NCBI GenBank assembly: GCA_031554275.1 | Contig: JAVBKB010000086.1 | Coordinates: 1 to 16,132, forward strand | Length of the DNA stretch: 16,132 nt | Source of the DNA: JAVBKB01 sp031554275 | GTDB lineage: Bacteria > Bacillota > Bacilli > JARBTR01 | Reading direction: 5' to 3' | Part shown: positions 7,474 to 13,199 of the stretch, one piece after another | Position numbering within the stretch: the first letter of the stretch is position 1 | Layout: the number at the start of each line of letters is the position of its first letter | Position numbers and translations under genes: made by a program | Notes under the pieces: model-generated | What the model saw: only the letters and a program-made list of their open reading frames with translations | What the model was told of the DNA's origin: nothing | The model's database searches: none

Positions 7474-7488
7474 GAGGTGGCAATCATT
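7474..7488 (+). promoter_or_regulatory. GAGGTG ribosome binding site followed by an in-frame ATT
   Basis: GAGGTG (7474-7479) is complementary to the 16S rRNA 3' end and is 6 nt before ATT 7486. It also contains the GTG at 7477, which cannot be both pairing site and start codon. This makes AUU (or less well ATC 7483) the best-spaced start for the transporter. Confidence 0.5.
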
Positions 7489-8367
7489 AAGCCAGTTAAA
7501 GCGATTCTTTGGTTAATATTCTTAAATATTGTTTGGGGATTTAGTTTCCCGTTTATGGACTACTTGTTAGATGAAATGTCGCCATTTGTTTTGATGTTTA
7601 TTAGATACGGAATTTCGGCAATTATCATGATTTTTGTATTTATTAAACCAATTATGAAAACTTCCAAGAAGGATATGAATATTATCCTATTGATTTCAGT
7701 TTTCTCATTGTTGGGAATGTTCGCGCAAGTAATTGGTTTGGCGCATTCAAATTCAACAAATGCTGCCTTTATCACTAGTCTATCTGTTCTATGTCTACCG
7801 ATTATTTTAAAGGTATTTGAGAAGACGATTCTTGGTAAGAAAATGATTATTGGAATTGTATTTGCTACTGTAGGAATCTCATTGATGACAATACAGGCAA
7901 ATATGACATTCTCTAAGGGTGATGTTATTGTTTTCTTTGGTATGATCTGTTTCTCGTTTCTCTATTATACCTTAGGAAAGTACGGGAACCGCTTGGACGC
8001 AGGTGTGCTGGCAACTGTTGAGTTTGTAATAATTGCAGTTGTTAGTGCTCCGTTTGCAATAAATGATGGTTTTCATTTTGAACTTAATTTCAAGACAATT
8101 GCCTTCTTTGTTTTCTTAACACTCGTGTGCACAATTTTTGCTGGCATCATGCATAATTATATCCAGCATTATATTCCAACTGCAATTGTCGGAATCATCT
8201 TTTTGATTGAACCAATTTCTGCTTCAATTATGGCTTGGTTTATGGGGGATGAGATTTCTACACGCCAATTGTTTGGAGCCATAATTGTTGTAGCCAGCGT
8301 GGTATTTACAATGGAATTGGCAAAGGGAAAACAAGTCGATCATGGGGAATCGGTTTTTGAGAAATAA
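7486..8367 (+). CDS. EamA/DMT family transporter, possible AUU start
   Basis: A ten-helix drug/metabolite transporter with two tandem EamA repeats (about residues 5-130 and 145-280). Typical family marks are ILWLIFLNIVWGFSFPF in helix 1, MLLDEMSPF-like LDEMSPFVLMFIRY, GLAHSNSTNAAFITSLSVL in repeat 1, and YIPTAIVGIIFLIEPISASIMAW plus a GAIIVVASVV segment in repeat 2. It probably exports or imports a small metabolite; the substrate cannot be read. The start is unusual. A stop lies at 7468 and the only conventional start before helix 1 is GTG 7477, which is part of the ribosome binding site GAGGTG (7474-7479). ATT 7486 is 6 nt after that site and gives the family-like N-terminus (M)KPVKAILW. The first ATG (7555) would remove helix 1. 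A terminator-like hairpin follows the gene. Confidence 0.85.
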   Translation: MKPVKAILWLIFLNIVWGFSFPFMDYLLDEMSPFVLMFIRYGISAIIMIFVFIKPIMKTSKKDMNIILLISVFSLLGMFAQVIGLAHSNSTNAAFITSLSVLCLPIILKVFEKTILGKKMIIGIVFATVGISLMTIQANMTFSKGDVIVFFGMICFSFLYYTLGKYGNRLDAGVLATVEFVIIAVVSAPFAINDGFHFELNFKTIAFFVFLTLVCTIFAGIMHNYIQHYIPTAIVGIIFLIEPISASIMAWFMGDEISTRQLFGAIIVVASVVFTMELAKGKQVDHGESVFEK

Positions 8368-8395
8368 GATATGCAGCAGGAAGTTTATCAATATT

Positions 8396-8430
8396 GAGAA
8401 CCATCACTTCATTTGGTGATGGTTCTTTCA
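8396..8430 (+). terminator. Terminator-like hairpin after the EamA transporter
   Basis: Stem GAACCATCAC / GTGATGGTTC is followed by TTTCATT. The stem is strong and the U tract is interrupted. Confidence 0.75.
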
Positions 8431-8466
8431 TTGTGTTCTTGATAAAATGTAACCGCTTTTGCGGTA

Positions 8467-8558
8467 ATCCTGATTCCGCTTTAAGATAGCGAAGGAAATC
8501 CAATCTCTGTGGGGAACATAGTTTAGCTTATTTCGTTATCTTTATATGGAATCAGGAT
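8467..8558. repeat. 92-bp imperfect inverted repeat
   Basis: Two 27-nt arms (8467-8493 and 8532-8558) are reverse complements at 22 of 27 positions, with perfect 11-bp ends (ATCCTGATTCC / GGAATCAGGAT) around a 38-nt centre. Two of the five mismatches would be G-U pairs in RNA. It could be a small MITE-like element or a structured RNA. No obvious target-site duplication flanks it. A separate small hairpin ACCGC-TTTT-GCGGT sits just upstream at 8452-8465. It ends 13 bp before the -35 box of the tetR promoter. Confidence 0.7.
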
Positions 8559-8571
8559 AAAAACTTCGTGA

Positions 8572-8600
8572 TTGACATACCGGTATTCGTTCTATATAAT
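8572..8600 (+). promoter_or_regulatory. Consensus sigma-A promoter of the tetR-MFS-uspA operon
   Basis: A perfect TTGACA (8572-8577), a 17-bp spacer and a perfect TATAAT (8595-8600). A fully consensus promoter of this kind usually needs a repressor, and the palindrome that follows supplies a binding site for one. Confidence 0.93.
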
Positions 8601-8602
8601 AA

Positions 8603-8630
8603 TGACATCCTGTCATATGACAGGGTGTCA
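8603..8630 (+). promoter_or_regulatory. 28-bp palindromic operator for the TetR regulator
   Basis: The site reads TGACAtCCTGTCAT then ATGACAGGgTGTCA, and is a perfect dyad apart from one position per arm. It starts 2 bp after the -10 box and covers the expected transcription start, the usual place for a TetR-family autorepressor. The nested repeats (TGACA..TGTCA outside, CCTGTCAT-ATGACAGG inside) could hold one dimer or a pair of dimers, as with QacR-type regulators. That the neighbouring TetR protein binds here is inferred from position. Confidence 0.88.
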
Positions 8631-8647
8631 CATTAAGGAGGTTTACC

Positions 8648-9286
8648 ATGCCCACGCCAACTTTTTTTAACTTATCCCAAGAAAAAAAAGAGAGATTATT
8701 GAAAGCTGCTAAAAAAGAGTTTGCGCATGCAACGTTTAAGGATGCCTCTATTAATAAGATTATTGCTGAAGCAGGGATTTCACGAGGGAGCTTCTACATG
8801 TATTTTGAAGACAAGAAAGACCTCCTATATTACTGCTTTAAGGAATATTCGCAATTCATCCACAAAAGAGTTTCTGAGGCGATAGAAAAGACTGAAGGAG
8901 ACATTTTTTTAACTTACATTGAGTTATTCGATACAACTATTCATTACTGCATTTCCGAAAAGGATGAGATGGGTATGTTAATCAAAATGTTTTCAAGTCT
9001 AAGATCAAATCAAACCTCAAGTAATGATGAAATTGATATGCAGGATCTTTTTGATGATCATCGAAAGCAATCTCATTTAAATGTCATTCAGCAGTTAAAT
9101 CGTAAGTACTTGAGATTGAAAAGCGATGAAGCTGTGGAGGATCTTTTAGCAATCCTTCGTTTTATCACCAAGCATTCAATTCGCCAAGCACTTTCGAATT
9201 TACCATCTCTGGACAAAGAAAGAAAACGTTTTCTTGGAAAGATTGAAATGATTCAGTTTGGCAGCGTGGAAAACACCTCAAAGTAA
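8648..9286 (+). CDS. TetR/AcrR family transcriptional regulator
   Basis: A 212-residue one-component repressor. The N-terminal DNA-binding domain (about 10-58) shows the family pattern: KKERLLKAAKKEFAHATFKDASINKIIAEAGISRGSFYMYFEDKKDLLYYC, with the helix-turn-helix over INKIIAEAGISRGSFYMYF. The C-terminal ligand-binding and dimer domain is variable and does not point to a known ligand. AAGGAGG (8635-8641) is 6 nt before the ATG. The gene is first in an operon with a DHA2 exporter and a UspA protein, and an operator overlaps the start of its own transcript. This predicts that it represses the whole operon and is released by a compound that the pump exports. The orthologue is not recognised. Confidence 0.93.
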   Translation: MPTPTFFNLSQEKKERLLKAAKKEFAHATFKDASINKIIAEAGISRGSFYMYFEDKKDLLYYCFKEYSQFIHKRVSEAIEKTEGDIFLTYIELFDTTIHYCISEKDEMGMLIKMFSSLRSNQTSSNDEIDMQDLFDDHRKQSHLNVIQQLNRKYLRLKSDEAVEDLLAILRFITKHSIRQALSNLPSLDKERKRFLGKIEMIQFGSVENTSK

Positions 9287-9333
9287 TTTACCATGTGATT
9301 AAAAAGCAACTTAATTTATAGGAGATGGAAGAA

Positions 9334-10791
9334 ATGAATGTGAAAGCAAAGAGCAAAGGGTTTGTAGGAATGTTAGCAATTCTGCTAGCAGGTATGATGG
9401 TAACCATGCTCAATCAATCAATTATTAATGTTGCTTTGCCGCAGATTATGAATCAGTTCAAAATTGACGCTTCAACTGCACAATGGCTTGCGACTGGATT
9501 TATGCTGGTCAGTGGTATTCTTGTTCCAATAAGCGCTTATCTTGTCCAGAAATTTAGCTACAGACAGCTTTTTATAACTGCAATGGCTTCTTTTTCTATC
9601 GGGTCGCTTGTCTGCGCAATGTCAGGAAATTTTGAAGTTATGATGATCGGAAGAGTACTTCAAGCAGTAGGTGGAGGAATTTTGATGCCCCTAAGCTTAA
9701 ATATATTTATGGCAGCTTTTCCACCAGAAAAACGTGGTTCAGCAATGGGTTTTCTTGGACTTGGTATGATCCTCGCTCCAGCCATTGGTCCTACAGTTGG
9801 TGGTTATGTCATTGAAAATCATAGTTGGCACATCTTATTTGCTGCGATGGCTGTCATTGGAGCCGTAGTCCTAATCGTGTCATTGTTTTTCTTTACCTTT
9901 CAAAGTGAAAAGGGTAGTGCTAAACTAGATGTGAAGGGTGTAATTCTCTCTACAATTGGATTTGGTTCATTACTTTACGGAGTGAGCAATATCTCAAGTA
10001 AGGGTTGGGATTCTCCACATGTGTACGCTTTCTTAATCACTGCTGTTATTGCACTAACAATATTTGTTTTCTATGCAATCAGAAAGAAAAACCCACTTCT
10101 TGAAATGCGTGTTTTCAAGAACTTTAACTTTACTTACACATTGATCGTCAATATTATACTTCAGATCGCACTCTTTGGTGGTATGTTACTGCTACCGATC
10201 TATTTGCAACAAATCCGCGGATTTACACCGCTTGAAGCTGGATTGTTACTACTTCCAGGCTCATTGTTGATGGGTGTAATTGGTATCGTGACTGGCAAAC
10301 TTTTTGATAAAGTAGGCATCCGCATTCTTGCCATCATTGGTATGTCAATTATGACAATTGTGACGTACTTCTTATCAAAGCTTTCAATGGAAACATCTTA
10401 CACAACGATTATGATTCTGTATACAATTCGATCCATCGGAATGGCGTTTGTGATGATGCCAATTACAACAGCAGGGCTTGCAACAATCTCCCCTGCATTA
10501 ATTGCACATGCTAATGCGCTTTCTAGTACTTTGCGCCAAGTAGCTGCATCGGTTGGAACAGCAATTCTAGTTGTAGTAATGACGAATCAGGCAAAAAGTT
10601 ATATGATGGATTTAGGTACTAACGTTAAACCAGATTCACTTGCTCTTGCCACTGTTCATGGTATTGATGTCGCATTTCTTGTCGCTACATTCATAAGCGC
10701 CGCTGCTCTAGTGATGTCGTTTTTCTTCAAAAAGCCCAAACCTGTCGTGTATGATGTTGCAAATGATTCAGCACAAAAGAAGATTCTTTAA
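9334..10791 (+). CDS. DHA2 family MFS multidrug exporter (EmrB/QacA type)
   Basis: A roughly 14-helix major facilitator that exports drugs in exchange for protons. Family marks are NQSIINVALPQIMNQF and AQWLATGFML in the first helices, an ISAYLVQKFSYRQLF loop in the motif A position, GRVLQAVGGGILMPL in the motif B position, and GLGMILAPAIGPTVGGYV, which is the antiporter motif C. The C-terminal half contains GFTPLEAGLLLLPGSL and LSSTLRQVAASVGTAILV, both usual in DHA2 proteins. From ATG 9334 it has 485 residues. The upstream ATG 9325 directly abuts the GGAG (9321-9324), whereas 9334 is 9 nt after it, so 9334 is preferred. It lies 47 bp after tetR with no terminator between. The drug spectrum is unknown. 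Confidence 0.93.
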   Translation: MNVKAKSKGFVGMLAILLAGMMVTMLNQSIINVALPQIMNQFKIDASTAQWLATGFMLVSGILVPISAYLVQKFSYRQLFITAMASFSIGSLVCAMSGNFEVMMIGRVLQAVGGGILMPLSLNIFMAAFPPEKRGSAMGFLGLGMILAPAIGPTVGGYVIENHSWHILFAAMAVIGAVVLIVSLFFFTFQSEKGSAKLDVKGVILSTIGFGSLLYGVSNISSKGWDSPHVYAFLITAVIALTIFVFYAIRKKNPLLEMRVFKNFNFTYTLIVNIILQIALFGGMLLLPIYLQQIRGFTPLEAGLLLLPGSLLMGVIGIVTGKLFDKVGIRILAIIGMSIMTIVTYFLSKLSMETSYTTIMILYTIRSIGMAFVMMPITTAGLATISPALIAHANALSSTLRQVAASVGTAILVVVMTNQAKSYMMDLGTNVKPDSLALATVHGIDVAFLVATFISAAALVMSFFFKKPKPVVYDVANDSAQKKIL

Positions 10792-10817
10792 CAAAACTAA
10801 GCAGAGGAGGAAATAAC

Positions 10818-11243
10818 ATGTACAAAAAAATTCTAGTCGCATTTGATGAATCAGAAATGGCTTCTCGAGCGCTTCAACATGCTGCGGAGCTTGCAAAGAC
10901 AACAGATTGTGAAAAGCTGACAATCATTCATGTCGCTGTTCAAAGCCCTATCGTTCAAGAATATTTAGGGAGTGTAGATCTATTGACGCTCTTGGACAAG
11001 GAGAATGCAAAACTTCTGTCCAAAGTAGTTGACTACATGAAGTCAGAAAATATTCCCTATGATACTGAATCCTTTAGTGGGTTCGATGCAGGGCAAATTA
11101 TTGCGAATTATGCAACCGATAATCAATATGATTTAGTTGTAATGGGTCGAACCGGAAAAGGATTCGTACAGGAGGCACTAATTGGAAGTGTCAGCATTAA
11201 AGTTCTCCGCTCAGCTAAATGTCCAGTACTAATCATTAAATAA
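10818..11243 (+). CDS. UspA family universal stress protein
   Basis: A single-domain, 141-residue UspA protein. The N-terminal KKILVAFDESEMASRALQHAAELA strand-helix and the C-terminal VVMGRTGKGFVQEALIGSVSIKVLRSAKCPVLIIK are complete, and the latter has the G-2x-G-9x-G(S) pattern of the ATP-binding branch. Such proteins are cytoplasmic dimers linked to stress tolerance; their biochemical output is often unclear. GAGGAGG stands 8-9 nt before the ATG, and the gene is 26 bp after the MFS gene and before the operon terminator. It should therefore be induced together with the pump, which suggests a role in coping with the same toxic compound. Length is normal. Confidence 0.93.
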   Translation: MYKKILVAFDESEMASRALQHAAELAKTTDCEKLTIIHVAVQSPIVQEYLGSVDLLTLLDKENAKLLSKVVDYMKSENIPYDTESFSGFDAGQIIANYATDNQYDLVVMGRTGKGFVQEALIGSVSIKVLRSAKCPVLIIK

Positions 11244-11292
11244 ATAATTCCGATGAATCCTTGCCAAAGATAGGGAGAAGATCAGAAAATAT

Positions 11293-11336
11293 AAAAAAGG
11301 AATGAACTCTGAATTGTAGAGTGCATTCCTTTTTAT
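11293..11336 (+). terminator. Rho-independent terminator of the tetR-MFS-uspA operon
   Basis: Stem AAAAAGGAATG..ACTCT / AGAGT..CATTCCTTTTT with a loop of about 7 nt, 49 bp after the uspA stop. It also reads as a hairpin on the minus strand and may serve both directions. Confidence 0.9.
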
Positions 11337-11558
11337 TGCTGATTCCAGTAAATATAGTTGTTAAAGTTAAATTACATCCCATTAAGCTGTCTAGCTCACA
11401 GTGTGGTTAGCAAAAGGTACCGGATTTTCTCAAAGTCATAATAAGAATTGTTTTCGAAAAATGTGATAGCTGGTTGAGATGGATGAAAAAATGTAATTTT
11501 TCGGAGTGAAAACAAGATTTTTTTACTCTTAAATCTCTATGTTTTCGAGGTGCTAGCT
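11337..11558. other. Non-coding stretch with nested inverted repeats
   Basis: No open frame with a start and ribosome binding site is visible on either strand. Two inverted repeats occur: CGAAAAAT (11455-11462) / ATTTTTCG (11496-11503), and GAAAACA-AGATTT (11508-11520) / AAATCT-cta-TGTTTTC (11531-11546). The second lies 12 bp beyond the stop of the minus-strand zinc-ribbon gene, but neither is followed by a clear U tract on that strand, so a terminator role is uncertain. Confidence 0.5.
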
Positions 11559-11837
11559 TTATTTGGTATGCTCAGTTTCATCTGGACACCAATGTTTTTT
11601 GACTTTCGACAAAAACTCGAAATTTATTGGATAACCAGAACTTCCACCTATAATTGTATCATTTGAGCAATAAGGACAAATGGCTGTAACTTTTCCTTCA
11701 TCAACCCATTCAACTATTTCGCTTGGATTGAAAATTCTAAGACAATCAAAACAACCACATATAACATCTTTCAGAAGATTTTCTTTATTACGTATTGAAC
11801 AATTATGAGCATTTAGTATGTCACTTTGTGTAAAAAT
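11559..11837 (-). CDS. Small zinc-ribbon protein, probable AUU start
   Basis: A 92-residue minus-strand frame without any ATG, GTG or TTG before its conserved region. It encodes VICGCFDCLRIFNP at about residues 25-38, then EIVEWVDE, TAICPYCSNDTIIGGSSGYPI and FLSKVKKHW. This is the full pattern of a small cytoplasmic protein family in which CGCFYCL..F.P.EI.EW...TA.CPYC..D.VIG..SGYP is conserved; the four cysteines (27 or 29, 32, 54, 57) should bind zinc. The function is unknown. A stop (TGA) lies just upstream, and GAGGTG (11848-11843 on the minus strand) is followed after 5 nt by ATT 11837-11835, so initiation at AUU is the simplest reading. The alternative is a gene that has lost its ATG by mutation. 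It follows a cyclophilin gene by about 150 bp without a terminator between them. Confidence 0.78.
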   Translation of the reverse strand: MFTQSDILNAHNCSIRNKENLLKDVICGCFDCLRIFNPSEIVEWVDEGKVTAICPYCSNDTIIGGSSGYPINFEFLSKVKKHWCPDETEHTK

Positions 11838-11852
11838 AGAATCACCTCAATT

Positions 11853-11895
11853 GCATTCAAACTCGCATTCAAATTTGCACTCTGCAAATTTTTTC
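11853..11895. repeat. GCATTCAAA direct repeat and AATTTGCA/TGCAAATT hairpin
   Basis: GCATTCAAA occurs at 11853-11861 and 11865-11873, followed by a perfect 8-bp stem (11872-11879 / 11883-11890) with a CTC loop. On the plus strand it ends in TTTT and looks like a terminator. On the minus strand it lies in the leader of the zinc-ribbon gene, just upstream of its ribosome binding site. Confidence 0.5.
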
Positions 11896-11986
11896 TATGC
11901 AAACCAAACTATAAATATTCTGATTCTTATTTACTAAACATGAGACACCTCATTAAGACTAATAGTATTCGGAATCACTCCAATAA

Positions 11987-12559
11987 TCACCAATGTTCGG
12001 GGAGCTGAATATCTTTAAGACGTTCAGGAGCTGGATAAGTTACACCAAAAGTTTCTACACGAACTGATTCAATAACTTCTGGAGAAACTGGTTCATGAAA
12101 AACTCGGTCTTCACAGAATTCGTAAGGAATATCTCTAACTGGAACGTTTCCTAACCGCACGATTTCATCCAAGCCTTCAATTATTTTCCCGAAAAAAGGA
12201 TATGCACCGTCTAAGTATTCATGCAATGCAAGTGGGAAGAAGAATTCACCACCAGAAATGGGGCCATCATATCCACCCATTGCAACTGCACCCAAGTCGG
12301 GTTTGATCCGCTGCTCTTTGCTTACATATTCTGCTTCATTGGCGATTAGATACTTACACTGATCTCGTCCGAAAGCATGAGTACTTGCATCCACAACAAA
12401 ACCTGGTTCTACTCGTGAAATGGAGTGGTTATCAAATTGCTGCGTATTCGCTAAATGAATGAAACTGTTCACCGTATTTGGCGCACATTCTGGAAAAAGT
12501 TCAAATACAATCTTTTTTCCGTTAACCATAGTCAATGTTGCTACAGGATTTTTTTTCAT
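11987..12559 (-). CDS. Divergent cyclophilin-type peptidyl-prolyl isomerase
   Basis: A 190-residue cytoplasmic cyclophilin-fold protein with no signal peptide. The N-terminal ATLTMVNGKKIVFELFPECAPNTVNSFIHLA is the normal cyclophilin opening. SRVEPGF keeps Arg49 and Phe54, equivalent to Arg55 and Phe60 of human CypA, but the residue equal to Gln63 is Asp57, and the usual QGGDPTGxGTGGPG loop is replaced by DASTHAFGRDQCKYLIANEAEY. Further on, GAVAMGGYDGPISGGEFFFPL and LDGAYPFFGKIIEGLDEI follow, with Tyr in place of the usual His of 'LDGxHxVFG'. It may be a weak isomerase or a binding protein. A segment of about 40 residues extends past the core. AAGGGG lies about 8 nt before the ATG. The frame on the other strand over this gene is a shadow. 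Confidence 0.85.
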   Translation of the reverse strand: MKKNPVATLTMVNGKKIVFELFPECAPNTVNSFIHLANTQQFDNHSISRVEPGFVVDASTHAFGRDQCKYLIANEAEYVSKEQRIKPDLGAVAMGGYDGPISGGEFFFPLALHEYLDGAYPFFGKIIEGLDEIVRLGNVPVRDIPYEFCEDRVFHEPVSPEVIESVRVETFGVTYPAPERLKDIQLPEHW

Positions 12560-13087
12560 AAGTTTACCCCTTCAATTTGAGTTATTGTATACAGATCATT
12601 CTAACGAAATATTCAAAATGAAATTATCGCAAGTTGTGATCATGATTTCAAGTACTATTATGGAAGAGCTTAGCTTGATTGTAAATAGAAACTGTTCTAG
12701 TTGAAAGAGAAAAGATAATTACTCTACAAGAATATTACTTTGATGAAAAATATTAGAAAATTCATGCCGTATTGTAAACTGTGATCAAGGTCTTGGACAA
12801 GTTCATCATGAAGTTTGATAATACTGATGAATTCCAAATCAACTATTGGAAATAAATGTTTTCAATAAATTTAGAGGGCTTTTATGTGCACAATGTATGG
12901 AAAGGGTTCAATTACAAACACCTATAGAGTTCATTAACTGAATAAATTAAACAACTAAATTATGCTTAGTTTTCTAGGCATCCATTTTGTTGCATTTAAA
13001 ATTACAGTTTAAGAAATAATACCATTAATTAAAGATGAAGGTAATTCCGTTATGACAAGCTGCTGATACGTAGTTTTAACGCGCATA
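12560..13087. other. Long intergenic stretch, mostly AT-rich
   Basis: This holds the minus-strand leader of the cyclophilin gene (a possible -10 box TACAAT lies at 12589-12584 on the minus strand, with no clear -35) and about 400 bp with no convincing gene. The only open frame with a ribosome binding site is a 17-codon one (MCTMYGKG..., 12884-12937, AGAGGG 5 nt upstream), too short to call. No homology to a known RNA is recognised. Confidence 0.5.
12733..12757 (+). repeat. First copy of an ATTACTTTGATGAAAAA direct repeat
   Basis: ATTACTTTGATGAAAAA followed by TATTAGAA. The second copy is at 13155-13181 (the same 17 bases, then ATAATTAGAA), directly before the adhesin ribosome binding site. 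It may be a duplicated piece of the adhesin leader. Confidence 0.6.
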
Positions 13088-13090
13088 TGC

Positions 13091-13134
13091 CAAACTAGAT
13101 GGTGGATTATTCACCAGCTAGCGTATCTAGCTTG
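13091..13134 (+). promoter_or_regulatory. Hairpin upstream of the adhesin gene
   Basis: CAAACTAGAT (13091-13100) pairs with ATCTAGCTTG (13125-13134) at 9 of 10 positions, and an inner GGTG/CACC stem lies between them. There is no U tract after it, so it is either a regulator-binding dyad or an element of the 5' leader. I find no convincing sigma-A promoter between it and the gene. Confidence 0.45.
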
Positions 13135-13154
13135 ATTTGAAAACAAAATTTCCG

Positions 13155-13181
13155 ATTACTTTGATGAAAAAATAATTAGAA
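13155..13181 (+). repeat. Second copy of the direct repeat, in the adhesin leader
   Basis: It matches 12733-12757 except for a 2-bp insertion in the middle. It ends 6 bp before the GAGGAGG of the adhesin gene. Confidence 0.6.
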
Positions 13182-13199
13182 GACTTTGAGGAGGTAAAC

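Noticed and set aside
5548..9501. The 12-mer GCGACTGGATTT occurs in the membrane protein, the SUKH gene and the MFS gene
   Set aside because: Each copy codes for Ala/Thr-Thr/Gly-Phe type residues in frame, and repeated 12-mers are expected by chance in a window of this size. No flanking similarity extends it.
11826..12008. Plus-strand open frame of 60 codons between the zinc-ribbon and cyclophilin genes
   Set aside because: It has no ribosome binding site, low-complexity composition, and runs through the terminator-like hairpin at 11872-11895.
12459..12704. Plus-strand open frame of 81 codons overlapping the cyclophilin start
   Set aside because: It is antisense to the cyclophilin N-terminus, has no ribosome binding site and shows no recognisable family pattern.
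12884..12937. 17-codon open frame (MCTMYGKG...) with AGAGGG upstream
   Set aside because: It is too short to call without conservation data, and it does not lead into a downstream gene.
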